From Actinomycetes bacterium (lineage in GTDB: Bacteria; Actinomycetota; Actinomycetes; Actinomycetales; Dermatophilaceae): a stretch of 14,323 nt of DNA. Below are positions 1 to 10,836 of this stretch, in pieces. The stretch is taken from positions 1-14,323 of the forward strand of contig JAEWFB010000315.1 of the NCBI GenBank assembly GCA_023389095.1, read 5' to 3'. The notes under the pieces were generated by a model, which saw nothing but the letters and a program-made list of their open reading frames with translations, was not told the origin of the DNA and searched no databases. Positions within the stretch are counted from its first letter, which is position 1, and every line of letters starts with the position of its first letter. The position numbers and the translations under genes are program-made.

Positions 1-1317
1 GAGCTGCGCTTCCTCGTGCTCGACGAAGCCGACGAGATGCTCAAGATGGGCTTCGCCGACGACGTCGAGACGATCCTCGCCGACACCCCGGACGACAAGC
101 ACGTCGCACTCTTCTCCGCGACGATGCCCTCGCAGATCCGGCGCATCTCGAAGAAGTACCTCCACGATCCGGTCGAGATCACCGTCAAGTCCAAGACGTC
201 GACCGCGCCCAACATCACCCAGCGCTACCTCACGGTGTCCTACCCGCAGAAGGTCGACGCCCTGACCCGCATCCTCGAGGTCGAGAACTTCGAGGGGATG
301 ATCGTCTTCGTCCGCACCAAGAACGAGACCGAGACGCTTGCGGAGAAGCTCCGGGCCCGGGGGTTCTCGGCGATGGCCATCAACGGCGACATCGCCCAGA
401 ACCAGCGCGAGCGCACGGTCGAGCAGCTGAGATCGGGCAAGCTCGACATCCTCGTCGCGACCGATGTGGCGGCTCGCGGCCTCGACGTCGAGCGGATCAG
501 CCACGTCGTCAACTACGACATCCCGACCGACACCGAGTCCTATGTGCACCGCATCGGCCGCACCGGTCGCGCCGGGCGCAGTGGTGACGCGATCTCCTTC
601 GTCACGCCGCGGGAGCGCCACCTGCTCAAGGCGATCGAGAAGGCGACGCGGCAGTCGCTGGTGCCGATGACGATGCCGAGCGTCGAGGACATCAACGCCA
701 ACCGCCTGACCCGCTTCGACGACGCGATCACCCAGGCCCTGTCCGCGACCAGCAGGATCGACGCCTTCCGCGACGTCATCAGTCACTACGTCAATGAGTA
801 CAACGTCCCCGAGGTCGACGTTGCAGCTGCTCTGGCGGTCGTGCTGCAGGGAGAGGAGCCGATGCTGCTCGAGCCCGAACCCGTCCGTCCTGCAAGGACG
901 TTCGACGACCGCGGCCCTCGTGAACGTCGGGACGACCGCGACTCGCGCGGGCGTGGCGACCGCCGCGACGGCGGGGGCGGCGCTCGTGGTGACCGTGACG
1001 GGCGTGGGCGGCGCGCGCCGTCGTCCGGGCCACTGGTCGGCTACCGCGTCTCGGTGGGGCGCCGGCAGAAGGTGGAGCCTCGACAGATCGTCGGTGCCCT
1101 CGCTAACGAGGGCGGCCTGGGACGACAGGACTTCGGCCACATCGACATCCGCGCCGACCACTCCATCGTCGAGCTGCCGGCGACGCTTCCGCCCGGCACG
1201 TGGGAGAGGCTGCGCTCGACCCGCATCTCGGGCCAGCTCATCGAGCTGACCCGCGACGAGGGGCCGCGTCACGGCGGCTTCCAGAAGAAGCCCCGCACCA
1301 AGAGCAAGCGCGCCTGA
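1..1317 (+). CDS. deaD: DEAD-box ATP-dependent RNA helicase, DeaD/CsdA type (5'-truncated by window edge)
   Basis: Frame 1 is open from base 1, so the start and motifs Q, I and Ia lie upstream of the window. Visible helicase motifs, in order, are motif II DEAD (bases 22-33), motif III SAT (115-123), motif V with ATDVAARGLDV (about 457-489) and motif VI HRIGRTGRAGR (547-579). A basic Arg/Gly/Asp-rich linker (about 886-1017) follows, then a C-terminal module of roughly 75 residues (about 1033-1260) that looks like the DbpA/CsdA RNA-binding RRM (it begins VGYRVSVGRRQ). The tail ends in Lys/Arg. The family unwinds RNA duplexes in ribosome assembly and in cold-stress mRNA turnover, in the cytoplasm. 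The RGG-like linker plus DbpA-type RRM is the usual architecture of actinobacterial DeaD. No clear terminator is visible between its stop and the next fragment. The call is firm; the exact orthologue name is less so. Confidence 0.93.
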   Translation, partial: ELRFLVLDEADEMLKMGFADDVETILADTPDDKHVALFSATMPSQIRRISKKYLHDPVEITVKSKTSTAPNITQRYLTVSYPQKVDALTRILEVENFEGMIVFVRTKNETETLAEKLRARGFSAMAINGDIAQNQRERTVEQLRSGKLDILVATDVAARGLDVERISHVVNYDIPTDTESYVHRIGRTGRAGRSGDAISFVTPRERHLLKAIEKATRQSLVPMTMPSVEDINANRLTRFDDAITQALSATSRIDAFRDVISHYVNEYNVPEVDVAAALAVVLQGEEPMLLEPEPVRPARTFDDRGPRERRDDRDSRGRGDRRDGGGGARGDRDGRGRRAPSSGPLVGYRVSVGRRQKVEPRQIVGALANEGGLGRQDFGHIDIRADHSIVELPATLPPGTWERLRSTRISGQLIELTRDEGPRHGGFQKKPRTKSKRA

Positions 1318-1351
1318 ATCGTCGGGGGAAAGCGCACGACCAACCAAGTCT

Positions 1352-1705
1352 TCGAGGGCCGACGCCGTCGTCGTCGTGACGCCGCAGTACAACCGCAGCT
1401 TCCCCGCCCCGATCAAGAACGCCGTCGACTACCTCTTCGCCGAGTGGCACGCCAAGCCCGTCGCCCTCGTCGGCTACGGCTGGACCGGGGCCTCCGACGC
1501 CACGGCCGACCTCACCAAGGTCCTCGGCCACGTCAAGGCCGACGTCGTCGGCTCGACCGGTCTCGTGTTCACCCAGGACGTCTCCCCCGCAGGCGAGTTC
1601 ACGGTCACCGACGAGCGACGCGCCGAGCTCGCCGAACTCCTCTCGACCCTCGCGGCGCGCGCCGACGCGAACGCCGACAGCGACACGGACGCCCTCAGCG
1701 CCTGA
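1352..1705 (+). pseudogene. 5'-truncated NAD(P)H-dependent FMN reductase remnant (flavodoxin-like fold)
   Basis: The reading frame gives RADAVVVVTPQYNRSFPAPI followed by KNAVDYL, then a WHAKPVALVGYG segment. This matches the central flavin-binding loop and the second half of the NADPH-dependent FMN reductase family (PF03358 type). The N-terminal third, which normally carries the first beta strand and the FMN phosphate-binding loop, is missing. The frame is open back to a stop at 1247-1249 inside the helicase gene, but that part only encodes an out-of-frame shadow of the helicase, and there is no ATG/GTG start before a GTG at 1376. That GTG lies inside a core beta strand, so a functional enzyme is unlikely. 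Homology begins only about 35 bases after the deaD stop, consistent with a deletion that fused the two loci. It could instead be an assembly or sequencing fault. It ends convergently with the pilus operon. Confidence 0.72.
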
Positions 1706-1749
1706 CCGGCGCCAGACGCCGACTCGGAGCCGATGGGGTCACTGCGCCG

Positions 1750-3183
1750 TCAGGGCGCGGTCAGCAGGACGTAGCCGTCAGCCGTACCGGCACGTCCCCA
1801 GCCGGCACGCTCGAGGAGCGGGACGACTGGTGCGTCCTCGCCCAGGAAGGCCGCGCGACACCCGAGGTCGGCGGCGTACGCCTGCCATCCCTGCGCCCCT
1901 GAGACGAAGCGGTGGTAGGCGTCGATGCGTTCGGGCGTGCGGATCTCCACCCGGGTGTCCATCGTGGGACGCAGCTGCGGGTGCGCCCACTCGAGCCAGC
2001 CGCCTGCGGCCTCGTCGCTGCACACGACCGTGCCCGCGGGTACGGCCGAGAGCGACGCGTCCAGACCCGGGGCGCCGATCGCCGGGCGGGCGGCGATCGA
2101 GGGCGCAAGGACGGCCGCCACGGCAAGGGCCAGGGCCGGGAGCAGTGTGGTCGCGACGCGCTCGCGCCGCGCCGGCGCCTCTCCCGGGAGCCGCACCAGG
2201 GCCTGCGCGGCAGCCGCCGCCAACGGGGCGATGATCACGGCCGCCAGCCCGACGGTACGTGCGTGGGCGAACGCCAGGTACGTGCACGCGACGACGAACA
2301 ACGCTGACGTCCAGCGCAGCTCGCGGCCACGAACCCCGACGACGGCAGCCACGACGAGCAGCACCACCGCCGCCCAGAGCCCGACGTCGGCGAGCGACGT
2401 CGCATGCCATTCGGTGACGTACGGCGTCACGTCGGCCACCTGGAACGGGGAGGTGAACAGGCGCGGTCCCACGGGCGTCAGGGCAGCCGCGGCCACGGAC
2501 AGCAGTGGCACGAGAGCCTGACGAGCCGCTTCGCGAGGCGTGAACCGACGGTCGAGGACACCGCCGATGATGGCGACCGCACCGAGGGCGGGACCGATGA
2601 ACCACATGCCGTGCGAACAGGCCCACAGCCACGTCACCGGCACGAGCCACCACCGGAGTCGCCGGTCGGACGACGTACGCAGCCACGCGTCGACCGCGAG
2701 CGCGGCGAGGGCGAAGGTGACGAGCTGCGGACGCGGAGACAGGCTCCCACTCAGGGCGACGAACGTCAGCGCCAGCACGAGGGCCGTGACGAGCGGGGAC
2801 GCTCGACGGCGGCACGCAACCCACACGGCGCCCCCGACGAGAGCGACGGCGAGGCACAGCAGCCAGGCGACTCCCGGCAGACCGAACCACGCGTCGGCCC
2901 AGTGGAACAGGATCTCCGGCAGCCACTGGTTGAGGATCCACGGTCGCTGCGCCCCCGCGCCGAAGGGGTCCTCGAGGACGAACTGCCTTGTGGCCAGGAG
3001 GTGCTCACCTGCGCGCAGGTGCCAGAACGTGTCAGGGTCACGCACCGGGCCCAGGGACTTGACCGCAAGCAGGGCGAGGACCGCGCCCGGTAGGAGCCAC
3101 CCGACGATCGACACGGGCGAGCGCCTCGGTGCCGGCACCGCGTCCCTTCGACGAAGCGCTCGTGTCTCGGGGAGGGCGCCCAC
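1750..3183 (-). CDS. Multi-pass membrane protein, putative GT-C-like transferase, last gene of the tad operon
   Basis: The product has 477 residues: a basic N-terminal stretch, about nine to eleven hydrophobic segments and a soluble C-terminal part of about 110 residues. After the first membrane segment comes a conserved-looking acidic loop, DPDTFWHLRAG (residues 49-59), with paired Asp residues. This resembles the first extracytoplasmic loop of GT-C glycosyltransferases, though I do not recognise a named family. Further landmarks are SPRPQL (149-154) and WACSHGMW (187-194). The GTG start at 3183 lies 8 bases beyond the tadC stop with only a weak Shine-Dalgarno, which suggests co-transcription and possible translational coupling with tadC. 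A second GTG about 23 codons in is an alternative start. It shares an overall plan and several aligned motifs with the truncated protein starting at 13120. A role in modifying pilus or envelope polymers is inference only. Confidence 0.85.
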   Translation of the reverse strand: MGALPETRALRRRDAVPAPRRSPVSIVGWLLPGAVLALLAVKSLGPVRDPDTFWHLRAGEHLLATRQFVLEDPFGAGAQRPWILNQWLPEILFHWADAWFGLPGVAWLLCLAVALVGGAVWVACRRRASPLVTALVLALTFVALSGSLSPRPQLVTFALAALAVDAWLRTSSDRRLRWWLVPVTWLWACSHGMWFIGPALGAVAIIGGVLDRRFTPREAARQALVPLLSVAAAALTPVGPRLFTSPFQVADVTPYVTEWHATSLADVGLWAAVVLLVVAAVVGVRGRELRWTSALFVVACTYLAFAHARTVGLAAVIIAPLAAAAAQALVRLPGEAPARRERVATTLLPALALAVAAVLAPSIAARPAIGAPGLDASLSAVPAGTVVCSDEAAGGWLEWAHPQLRPTMDTRVEIRTPERIDAYHRFVSGAQGWQAYAADLGCRAAFLGEDAPVVPLLERAGWGRAGTADGYVLLTAP

Positions 3184-3191
3184 GCTCGCGA

Positions 3192-4106
3192 TCAGCCGCC
3201 GAACGCCTTGGCGATGTTGATCGCGCCGGGACCGATGATGACGATGAACAGCGCCGGCAGGATGCAGAACATCAGCGGGAAGAGGATCTTGATGGTGACC
3301 TTCTGGGCCTTCTCCTCCGCCTTCTGCTTGCGCACCAGGCGCATGTTGGCCGTCTGCTCGCGCAGCACGCCCGCGATCGGCAGGCCGAGGCGGTCGGCCT
3401 GAACGAGGGCCGTGACGAAGTTCTTGACCTCGGGCAGCGTGACGCGGTCACCCATGGAGGAGAAGGCCTCCCCGCGGGACTTGCCGATCTGGATCTCCGA
3501 GATGACGCGCGCGAACTCGCCGGAGATGGGCCCCTGGACGTTGCGGGCGACCTGGAGCAGCGCGGCGTCGAAGCCCTGCCCCGCCTCGACACAGACGGTG
3601 AGCATGTCGAGGGCGTCGGCGAGGCTCTTGCTCGTCTGCTCCTGCCGTCGCATGCCGGCGTTGTAGAGGAGCAGGTCGGGCAGGAAGAAGAGGGCCGCAC
3701 CCGCGAGCAGCCCGTAGAGGAGGCTGTTGAGGGTGAAGTCCCCGTAGAGCACACCGAGGACGACGCCCAAGAGCAGGCCGACACCCTTGGCGCCGAGGAC
3801 CCGCTCGACCGACCACGGCGACGGGTTGCCCGCCCGGTCGAGCATCTTGGTGAAGCGCTCGTCCGTCCCCTTGGGCGACAGGGCTCGGGCCAGGCCCTTC
3901 GTCCTGTCGAGCAGCGGCGTGACGAGTCGGTCCTTCGCGCCGAGGTCGGTCGTCACGGCGGACCGGCTCGTGACCGAGCTCTCGATGAGCATCAGCGACT
4001 TCGCGACGCCGCGCGGCTCACTGGAGCCGGTGGAGACCGACAGCACCGCCACGAGCAGCCCGATGGCGACGAGGGTCGCGGCGACGTAGATCGGGTTCAG
4101 GTTCAT
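3192..4106 (-). CDS. tadC: TadC, inner-membrane platform protein of the Flp pilus (type II secretion F domain)
   Basis: The product has 304 residues. There is an N-terminal membrane segment (about 5-22), further hydrophobic segments (about 105-120 and 127-147), a cytoplasmic T2SSF domain (about 155-270) with the pattern ADALDMLTVCVEAGQGFDAA, and a C-terminal membrane segment (about 272-292). Length and layout are normal for TadC. In Tad systems TadB and TadC form the inner-membrane platform that couples the TadA ATPase to pilin extrusion. The ATG lies 1 base after the tadB stop (TGA-G-ATG), and a GAGG core inside the last tadB codons serves as Shine-Dalgarno, so translation is probably coupled. 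The call rests on the T2SSF pattern plus its place next to tadB and tadA. Confidence 0.93.
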   Translation of the reverse strand: MNLNPIYVAATLVAIGLLVAVLSVSTGSSEPRGVAKSLMLIESSVTSRSAVTTDLGAKDRLVTPLLDRTKGLARALSPKGTDERFTKMLDRAGNPSPWSVERVLGAKGVGLLLGVVLGVLYGDFTLNSLLYGLLAGAALFFLPDLLLYNAGMRRQEQTSKSLADALDMLTVCVEAGQGFDAALLQVARNVQGPISGEFARVISEIQIGKSRGEAFSSMGDRVTLPEVKNFVTALVQADRLGLPIAGVLREQTANMRLVRKQKAEEKAQKVTIKILFPLMFCILPALFIVIIGPGAINIAKAFGG

Positions 4107-4107
4107 C

Positions 4108-6089
4108 TCACACCTCGATCTTCACGACGTTGCGCATCCACACGATGCCGATGCCCATGGCGATGAGCCCTCCGACGCTCATGAACATGCCCATCGTCGT
4201 GGTCCACAGCAGGCTGACGTAGCCGTAGTTGACGCGGATCATGTAGATGAACAGGAAGATCGGCAGGGCGATGAGGATGTAGGCGGAAAGGCGTCCTTCG
4301 GCCGACAGCGTCTTCACCTGGCGGTACAGCGCCTCCCGCTCGCGCAGGGTGTTCGCCGTCGTCCTCAGGGTGTCGGCCAGGTTGCCACCGACCTCGCGCT
4401 GGATGCGGATGGCCATGACGGTCCAGTGCATCGAGTCGCTCTCCATGCGATTGGCCACGCGCTCGAGGGCGTCCGGCAGGTCGGTGCCGATGCGGGTCTC
4501 GGCCAGGGCCCGGCTGAACTCCTTGCCGCTGGGCTCGGCGGCGTCGCGAGCGACGGCCTCGAGCGCCTGCGGCAGGCCGAAGCCGCTCTTGAGGCTCGTC
4601 GAGACGAGCAGCAGGAGGCCCGGCAGCTGCGCCTCGAACTTCGCGGCCCGGCGGCTGGCCGCGAGCCTGAGCAGGACCGGCATCAGGATGAGGCCGACGA
4701 CCGCGCCGCCCAGCAACCCGAGGAGCTTCGCCTCGCCGGCGAGCACGAGACCGACGGCTGCCCCGACGATGACCGCGACGATGCGCAGGATGAGCCACTC
4801 CCCGGCCCGGAACGGCAGGTCGGCCTTCTCGATGAGCGCGAGGGTCTTGCTCGTGGACTTGCGGTCCTTCATGACCCGGTCGCCCATGTCGAGCAGCTGG
4901 GCCGTGATGGTGCTCTGGGTCGCCTTGGCGTCCTTGCGGGAGACCGCGGCGTCGGTTCCGGCCACGTACGTCTCGATGGCCGCGACGCGCTGTTCCCGCC
5001 TGGTCTGGAACGTCGGTGCCAGGGCGGCCCCGGCGCCGACGAGCAGGGCCAGTCCGAGCATGCACGCGGCGATCAACGGGGTCCGGTCGGTGTTCGTGAC
5101 CGGCCCGAGGGCGGCGTCGACCCCGGGCGCGGCAGGCACCGTAGCGGAGGGCGTCGGAGTCGGCTTGGCCGGCGTCGCCGCCGGTGCGGCGAAGGAGGCC
5201 TGCTTCGCGAAGTTGAACGTCAGGTTCCCTGCCGTGCCGCTGATCGTGTAGTCGTGCACACCGTCGAGCCCCTTGGGGACGGTGATCGTCACCTGCACCT
5301 GCTTGTTCAGCGCCTGCGCTGCGGTCTGGAAGGCCGACGCCACGGCCGCGGCGTTGTCCGCCCCAACCACGGATCCCCCGCTGGCAGAAGCGAGCTGGCG
5401 CAGGGCCGCGCTCGCCTGCGGGTCGTTGGTGTTGAACCGCACGACGTCCACACGAATGTCGGCGGCCTTGAGCTTGGCGACGGTGGCGCCGAGCGCCTTG
5501 ACCGGGTCGCTCGCCATGGTGTCGGCGCCGTCGCTGAGCAGCATGATGCTGCGGTCACCGCTCGTGCCGAGCCCGGCGATGGCGTCCTGGACGCCCTCGT
5601 AGAGGCTGGTGGACCCGCGCGAGGCGAGCCCGTTGACCACGCGCTGGGCGGCCGCCCGGTCGATCGTCGGCGGCAGGTCGACGCCGGCCGTGTCGGCGAA
5701 GGATCCGACCCCGACCTTGACGTCGGCAGGCACCGTGCTGAGGTAGGCCTCGGTCGCCTTGCGCACGGTGAGCATGCCGGCGATGCCCATCGAGCCGCTC
5801 GTGTCGATGAGGATGATCGACCGGCGGTCACGCTTCGGGGCCTGCTTGACGGTCACGGGGTAGTCGACGCCGTCGATCGTCACCTTGAGGCTCGACGGGT
5901 CGACCTGCACGTCCGACTTGCTGCGGATCGTCAGCACGCCGGTCAGCGTCGACGCGTCGCCCTGGCTCGTTCCCGTGACGCTGCTGAGCCCCACGGTGAC
6001 GGGGTCGTCGGCGCGCGCCGCCGACGGCAGGGCGAGCAGCCCGGCCGCCGCGGTGGCCAGGACGAGCGCGAGCCGACGGCGAACCGCGC

Positions 6090-6093
<4 letters not shown>
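4108..6093 (-). CDS. tadB: VWA-TadB fusion: exported von Willebrand A domain joined to the TadB platform protein
   Basis: The product has 661 residues, about twice the usual TadB length. Order: a signal peptide (1-28, basic start, hydrophobic core, ending ARADD); a short beta-rich segment; a VWA domain (about 91-265) with a complete-looking MIDAS (DTSGSMG at 97-103, Thr in STSLYEG at 161-167, Asp in LLSDGAD at 185-191); a beta-rich segment and a Thr/Pro/Ala linker (about 303-325); a membrane segment (339-360); then a normal-size TadB unit with membrane helices (about 434-452 and 456-476), a T2SSF domain (about 485-600) and C-terminal membrane helices (about 605-620 and 630-652). The VWA domain should sit outside the membrane and the T2SSF domain inside. 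The GTG start overlaps the tadA stop by 4 bases (GTGA). The reading frame is continuous with no sign of a frameshift. An alternative reading, two genes joined by error, is unlikely because the membrane helix at 339-360 gives a sensible topology. Confidence 0.93.
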
Positions 6094-7471
<1,378 letters not shown>

Positions 7472-7475
<4 letters not shown>

Positions 7476-8647
7476 CGCTTGCTCCTCAGGATGCTGAAGC
7501 TGCCGCGCTTCGCGCCGTTCGTCATCTCCTCGCCGAAGCGGCGTCGGATCTCGCCGTCGGCAAGGTCGCGGATGGCCATCGACACCGGGTTGCGCGGCTC
7601 GTCGATGACGAGCGCGACGCCGCGGTTGACCGACGCCGGGACCGTGAGGCTGTTCGGCACGTTGGCCGAGATGGGGGTCTTGAGGGCCGCCTCGACGTCG
7701 TCGGGCTTGAGGCCGACCTTGGCGTCGGAACGGTTGAGCACGATCGTGCGGGCCTCCTTCGAGGCGCCGAGCGTGTCGAGCGTGTTGATGGCGATGCGGA
7801 GGTTCTTCACCGCCGGGATGTCGAGCGTCGCGATGAGCACCGTGAGGTCGCTGACGTCGAACGACGCGAGCACGTGCTCGGTGAACGACGGCGGCGTGTC
7901 GACGAGCACGTAGTCGTAGAGGCCGCGGGCCACGCGGAGCAGCTCGACGACGACGTGCGAGGGCACACGGTCCGCGTCGGCCGGGTCCGCGGGAGCGGCG
8001 ATGACGTCGAGGCTGCTCTCGGGGTGGGTCGTGACGACCGACTGGATGCCCGCCTCGTCGAGGTGACCACCCATCGCGACGACGTCACGGACGGAGCCGC
8101 GCGGCTGCAGCTGGAGGCTGATCGCGACGTCACCGAACATCAGGTCGAGGTCGACGAGCAGCGTCTTGGCGCCGGTGGACGCCAGGTAGGTGGCGAGGTT
8201 GGTCGACATCGTCGTCTTGCCGACGCCGCCCTTGGCGGAGAAGACGGTGATGACCTTGCCGTCACGACCGCCGGTGACCGCGCTGTGGCCCGAGAGCTGC
8301 TGGGTGAGCGCCATCGAACGGCGAACTGCCTCGGCGAGCGCCGTCTGGTCGTCGGCCTGGACGACCTCGCGGACGCCGCTGCGCAGGGCCTGCGCCAGTG
8401 CCGTCACGTCGAGTCGGTGGCGGAGCAGGATGACGCCGAGCTCGGGCCGGTCGATGCGCTCGCGCTCGGCGAGCTCGCACGCGAGATCGAGGTCGATGTC
8501 CGGCCCGATGACGACCAGCGCGTGGTTGCGGTCCTCCTCGAGCGCACGGCTGACGCGCGGCCCCGAGGTCAGCAGGAGCGCGTCACCACCGAGGGCGAAG
8601 CGGTACGTGTCGACGGAGTTCGGGTCGAAGTCCCACAGGATCGTCAT
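7472..8647 (-). CDS. tadZ: TadZ/CpaE, ParA/MinD-like pilus localisation ATPase
   Basis: The product has 391 residues. An N-terminal receiver-like domain (about 20-115) without obvious phosphorylation features leads into a ParA/MinD-type ATPase: deviant Walker A KGGVGKTT (139-146), switch/A' region LLVDLDLMFGD (163-173) and Walker B VLVDTPPS (247-254). This is the TadZ/CpaE layout; the family positions the Tad machine in the cell. The frame stays open upstream to about 9607, but that stretch encodes only an Arg-rich shadow of cpaB. The ATG at 8647 is chosen because it overlaps the cpaB stop (ATGA) and begins the recognisable protein. It ends in a basic tail and overlaps tadA by 4 bases. The signature Lys of the deviant Walker A (first K in KGG) is present, so ATP-dependent dimerisation is expected. 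Confidence 0.94.
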
Positions 8648-9441
8648 TGCGAAGTCACCGCATCTCTCAACTGGAGGTCGGTGACCTCCTGCTTCGGGTC
8701 GATCTGGACATCGGAGCCTCGAAGTGCAGCGTAGAGGGTTCGGTTCTGGATGGCATGGATGAGCAGCGGGGCGTCGGAGGGCTTGACCGCCACGGTCACG
8801 AGGAAGCCACCAGCGGCGCCCTGCGACGTCGGGGACTGCCCGTCCTGAAGGGGCTGCGCGGCAGCGCCCGCCAGGGGCGCGTCGCCCATGGCGATGACCT
8901 GCACGTCGCCCATGAGAAGGCTCGTGCCCTTGACGCCGTTCTCGTTGATGAGCTTGGCCTGCGGGGTGTCGCTGAGGTCCTTGATCGTGTAGCTCTGGTA
9001 GATCGCGATGTGCGACCCCGGCGTCACGAACTTGCCGACGCGCGCCGGGTCGGAGAGCGAGACCGAGACGGCGAGCATGCCGCTCGGGATCTCGATCGCC
9101 TTCGTACCGGACGGCTGGGTGCCGAACCGCGCCGCGAGGAGGTACTCGCCTGCCTGGACGTCGTTGACGGCGAGCAGTGCGTTGTTGTCGGCGTTGATCT
9201 CTTGGAGGGCGCCCGCCGGCACGGCCTTCGCCGGCACGTTCGTCTGCACGATGAGGCCGGTGCGTTCGGCATCCTTGAGCGTCGTCCCGGCCGGGATGAG
9301 CTTCTGCGCGACCCAGACCGGTGCCGGCGCCTGCTCGGCGACGGCCCGCGCGTCCGCGTTGCGGGCGTAGGAGATGACGAGGAAGCCGCCCCCGAAGGCC
9401 AGGACGACGGCCACGAGAATGACGAGGATGCGACGGTTCAT
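8644..9441 (-). CDS. cpaB: CpaB/RcpC-type pilus assembly protein with SAF domain
   Basis: The product has 265 residues. One N-terminal membrane segment (about 5-24) anchors an extracytoplasmic protein. A SAF-like domain (about 41-105, with KLIPAGTTLKDAE) is followed by the RcpC/CpaB-type beta domain (about 115-245, with VTPGSHIAIY at 139-148) and a Gln/Gly/Ala-rich insert near 190-212. In Gram-negative Tad systems this protein works with the secretin. No secretin is seen here, so a cell-wall-associated role is expected (inference). The ATG at 9441 has a G-rich stretch upstream (GGGGGA, about 8-9 bases before). A 51-base gap separates it from the tadG-like gene, so the genes from here to the 1750-3183 gene may form a module with its own start of transcription, though no convincing promoter is readable. 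Confidence 0.9.
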   Translation of the reverse strand: MNRRILVILVAVVLAFGGGFLVISYARNADARAVAEQAPAPVWVAQKLIPAGTTLKDAERTGLIVQTNVPAKAVPAGALQEINADNNALLAVNDVQAGEYLLAARFGTQPSGTKAIEIPSGMLAVSVSLSDPARVGKFVTPGSHIAIYQSYTIKDLSDTPQAKLINENGVKGTSLLMGDVQVIAMGDAPLAGAAAQPLQDGQSPTSQGAAGGFLVTVAVKPSDAPLLIHAIQNRTLYAALRGSDVQIDPKQEVTDLQLRDAVTSQ

Positions 9442-9492
9442 GCTGAGTCCCCCAGAGGAAGTTTGATCTTGCTGACTCTTTTTCGGTTCTTC

Positions 9493-10836
9493 TCAGCCTG
9501 CGTCCGCGACCACTACCGGACCACGATTCATGCCGCCGCCCCCACCCATGCTTCCAATCGGCATTACAGGTGAGGTGAACCATCCCCAGACGCATGCCGA
9601 CTTCCAAGAGGAGGCGTCGGGATCACAGGTCTTGGCGCGGTAAGCCGAATCCGTTGAGATGTAGGCGTTCTTGTCGGTCACGCCGCCGGCGAGGTTCTTG
9701 TAGCCAGCAAGGAAGAACGACGAGATACCACTAACCGTATAGACGGCGTTACCACCAGTTCCTGAAACAGCCGTAATCACCGGAACATAGACCTCGGTTC
9801 CGACGTAGCTGGCCAGGTTCGCGTCCGAACAGCCGCTCGACGGCGAGGCTCCCGGACTAGCCCCCACAGTGCCCGTGTCGCTGAATACAGCAGTGCAAGG
9901 TGGGGCACCGGTACACGATGCCGGAGCGGCGGCGCCGAGGTCCGCACAGGTCTTGACCCAGCCGAATCCACCTGGCGTGTACGAGCCGGAGGGAGGTGAG
10001 CTCAGGTCGGGGAGGCAGATCTTGCTCTGAAGGACTGAGGTCTCACTACCGTTGACGTGACCGAAGATCGTGGTGATGTACGAGCGAAGAGCTGTCGGCA
10101 CGCTGACGAGTGGCGAGGCGTTGGCGGAGGTTGCCGCACCGGATGGCGCATACGACGTGCCGTTGCTCGTGGCGTTATCCCAGTTGCACTGTCCGATCAC
10201 GAACGGCATGGTCGGCGGAGTAGAGCCCAAAGCACCCCAGGCTGCACGAGAACACACCGTCTCAGTCGTGTTCGACCCAGGCGACCCGGGAAGCGCTTGG
10301 GAGAAGAAGGAGGGCAGAATGGACGTACCAGGTGAGGCTCCAGCGGCAACGAGTGTCTTCGTGTAGACCTCCACATACGCTGCCGACGCCCCAGACCCAG
10401 TCGTGAGCCATGTGGGAAGAGGCAGACACTGCGACAGGTCTCCGATAGCAACCGCGCTGCTTGCAGAGGGGCAGTCGACGATGTTGGTGCCGCCCGTCAG
10501 CCGTCCGCAGATGCCATACGGCATCGCCGCCGTCTTGTTGAGCTGCGAGAGCCCGTCTGCACTGTTGCCCGAAAGCAGTGGCGCCAGGGCCGTGGTCGTG
10601 CCGGCCAAACTCGGGTCGCAGGTGGCCGAAGACTTCGAACACATTCGCGCAAACGCCAGCGCGGACGCGTCGGCGGCGTTCTGAAGCTGCCGCCTCTCGA
10701 ACATCATGCCGCCGTAGTCCACCGTGAGGGCCAGCGTCGCTATGAACACGATTGGAACGAAGATCGCCACCATGACCGTCGTGGCGCCTCGGTCACGCGC
10801 GGCCCTGTTCGGCAGTGGAATTCTCAGCCCGGGCAT
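9493..10836 (-). CDS. TadG-like pilus assembly protein with large cysteine-rich extracellular domain
   Basis: The product has 447 residues. The N terminus has the TadE/TadG-type prepilin pattern [20 protein letters not shown], with a Gly-Ala cleavage position, a hydrophobic helix and then [18 protein letters not shown], typical of TadG-like proteins (Tad_N type). The remaining 380 or so residues are Ser/Thr/Gly/Ala-rich, contain 14 cysteines and end in a Gly/Met-rich tail. I see no VWA MIDAS and do not recognise the C-terminal domain. The ATG at 10836 is preferred over the longer frame start at 10974 because the longer version is a shadow of tadE and because GGGAG lies 7 bases upstream. The gene overlaps tadE by 13 bases. 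GC is clearly lower than in its neighbours (about 50-52% in two hand-counted 60-base lines). Likely a minor or surface-exposed pilus component. Confidence 0.88.
   Translation of the reverse strand: MPGLRIPLPNRAARDRGATTVMVAIFVPIVFIATLALTVDYGGMMFERRQLQNAADASALAFARMCSKSSATCDPSLAGTTTALAPLLSGNSADGLSQLNKTAAMPYGICGRLTGGTNIVDCPSASSAVAIGDLSQCLPLPTWLTTGSGASAAYVEVYTKTLVAAGASPGTSILPSFFSQALPGSPGSNTTETVCSRAAWGALGSTPPTMPFVIGQCNWDNATSNGTSYAPSGAATSANASPLVSVPTALRSYITTIFGHVNGSETSVLQSKICLPDLSSPPSGSYTPGGFGWVKTCADLGAAAPASCTGAPPCTAVFSDTGTVGASPGASPSSGCSDANLASYVGTEVYVPVITAVSGTGGNAVYTVSGISSFFLAGYKNLAGGVTDKNAYISTDSAYRAKTCDPDASSWKSACVWGWFTSPVMPIGSMGGGGGMNRGPVVVADAG

Noticed and set aside
1376..1705. Intact 109-residue reductase from the GTG at 1376
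   Set aside because: The GTG lies within the core strand before TPQYN, so the fold would lack its first strand and the phosphate-binding loop.
1706..1749. Terminator between the convergent ends
   Set aside because: Only a 5-pair CGGCG/CGCCG stem and a 4-pair stem with no T-run are visible, too weak to call.
8648..9607. N-terminal extension of tadZ
   Set aside because: The extra 320 codons are an Arg-rich shadow of cpaB. The ATGA overlap at 8644-8647 gives the natural start.
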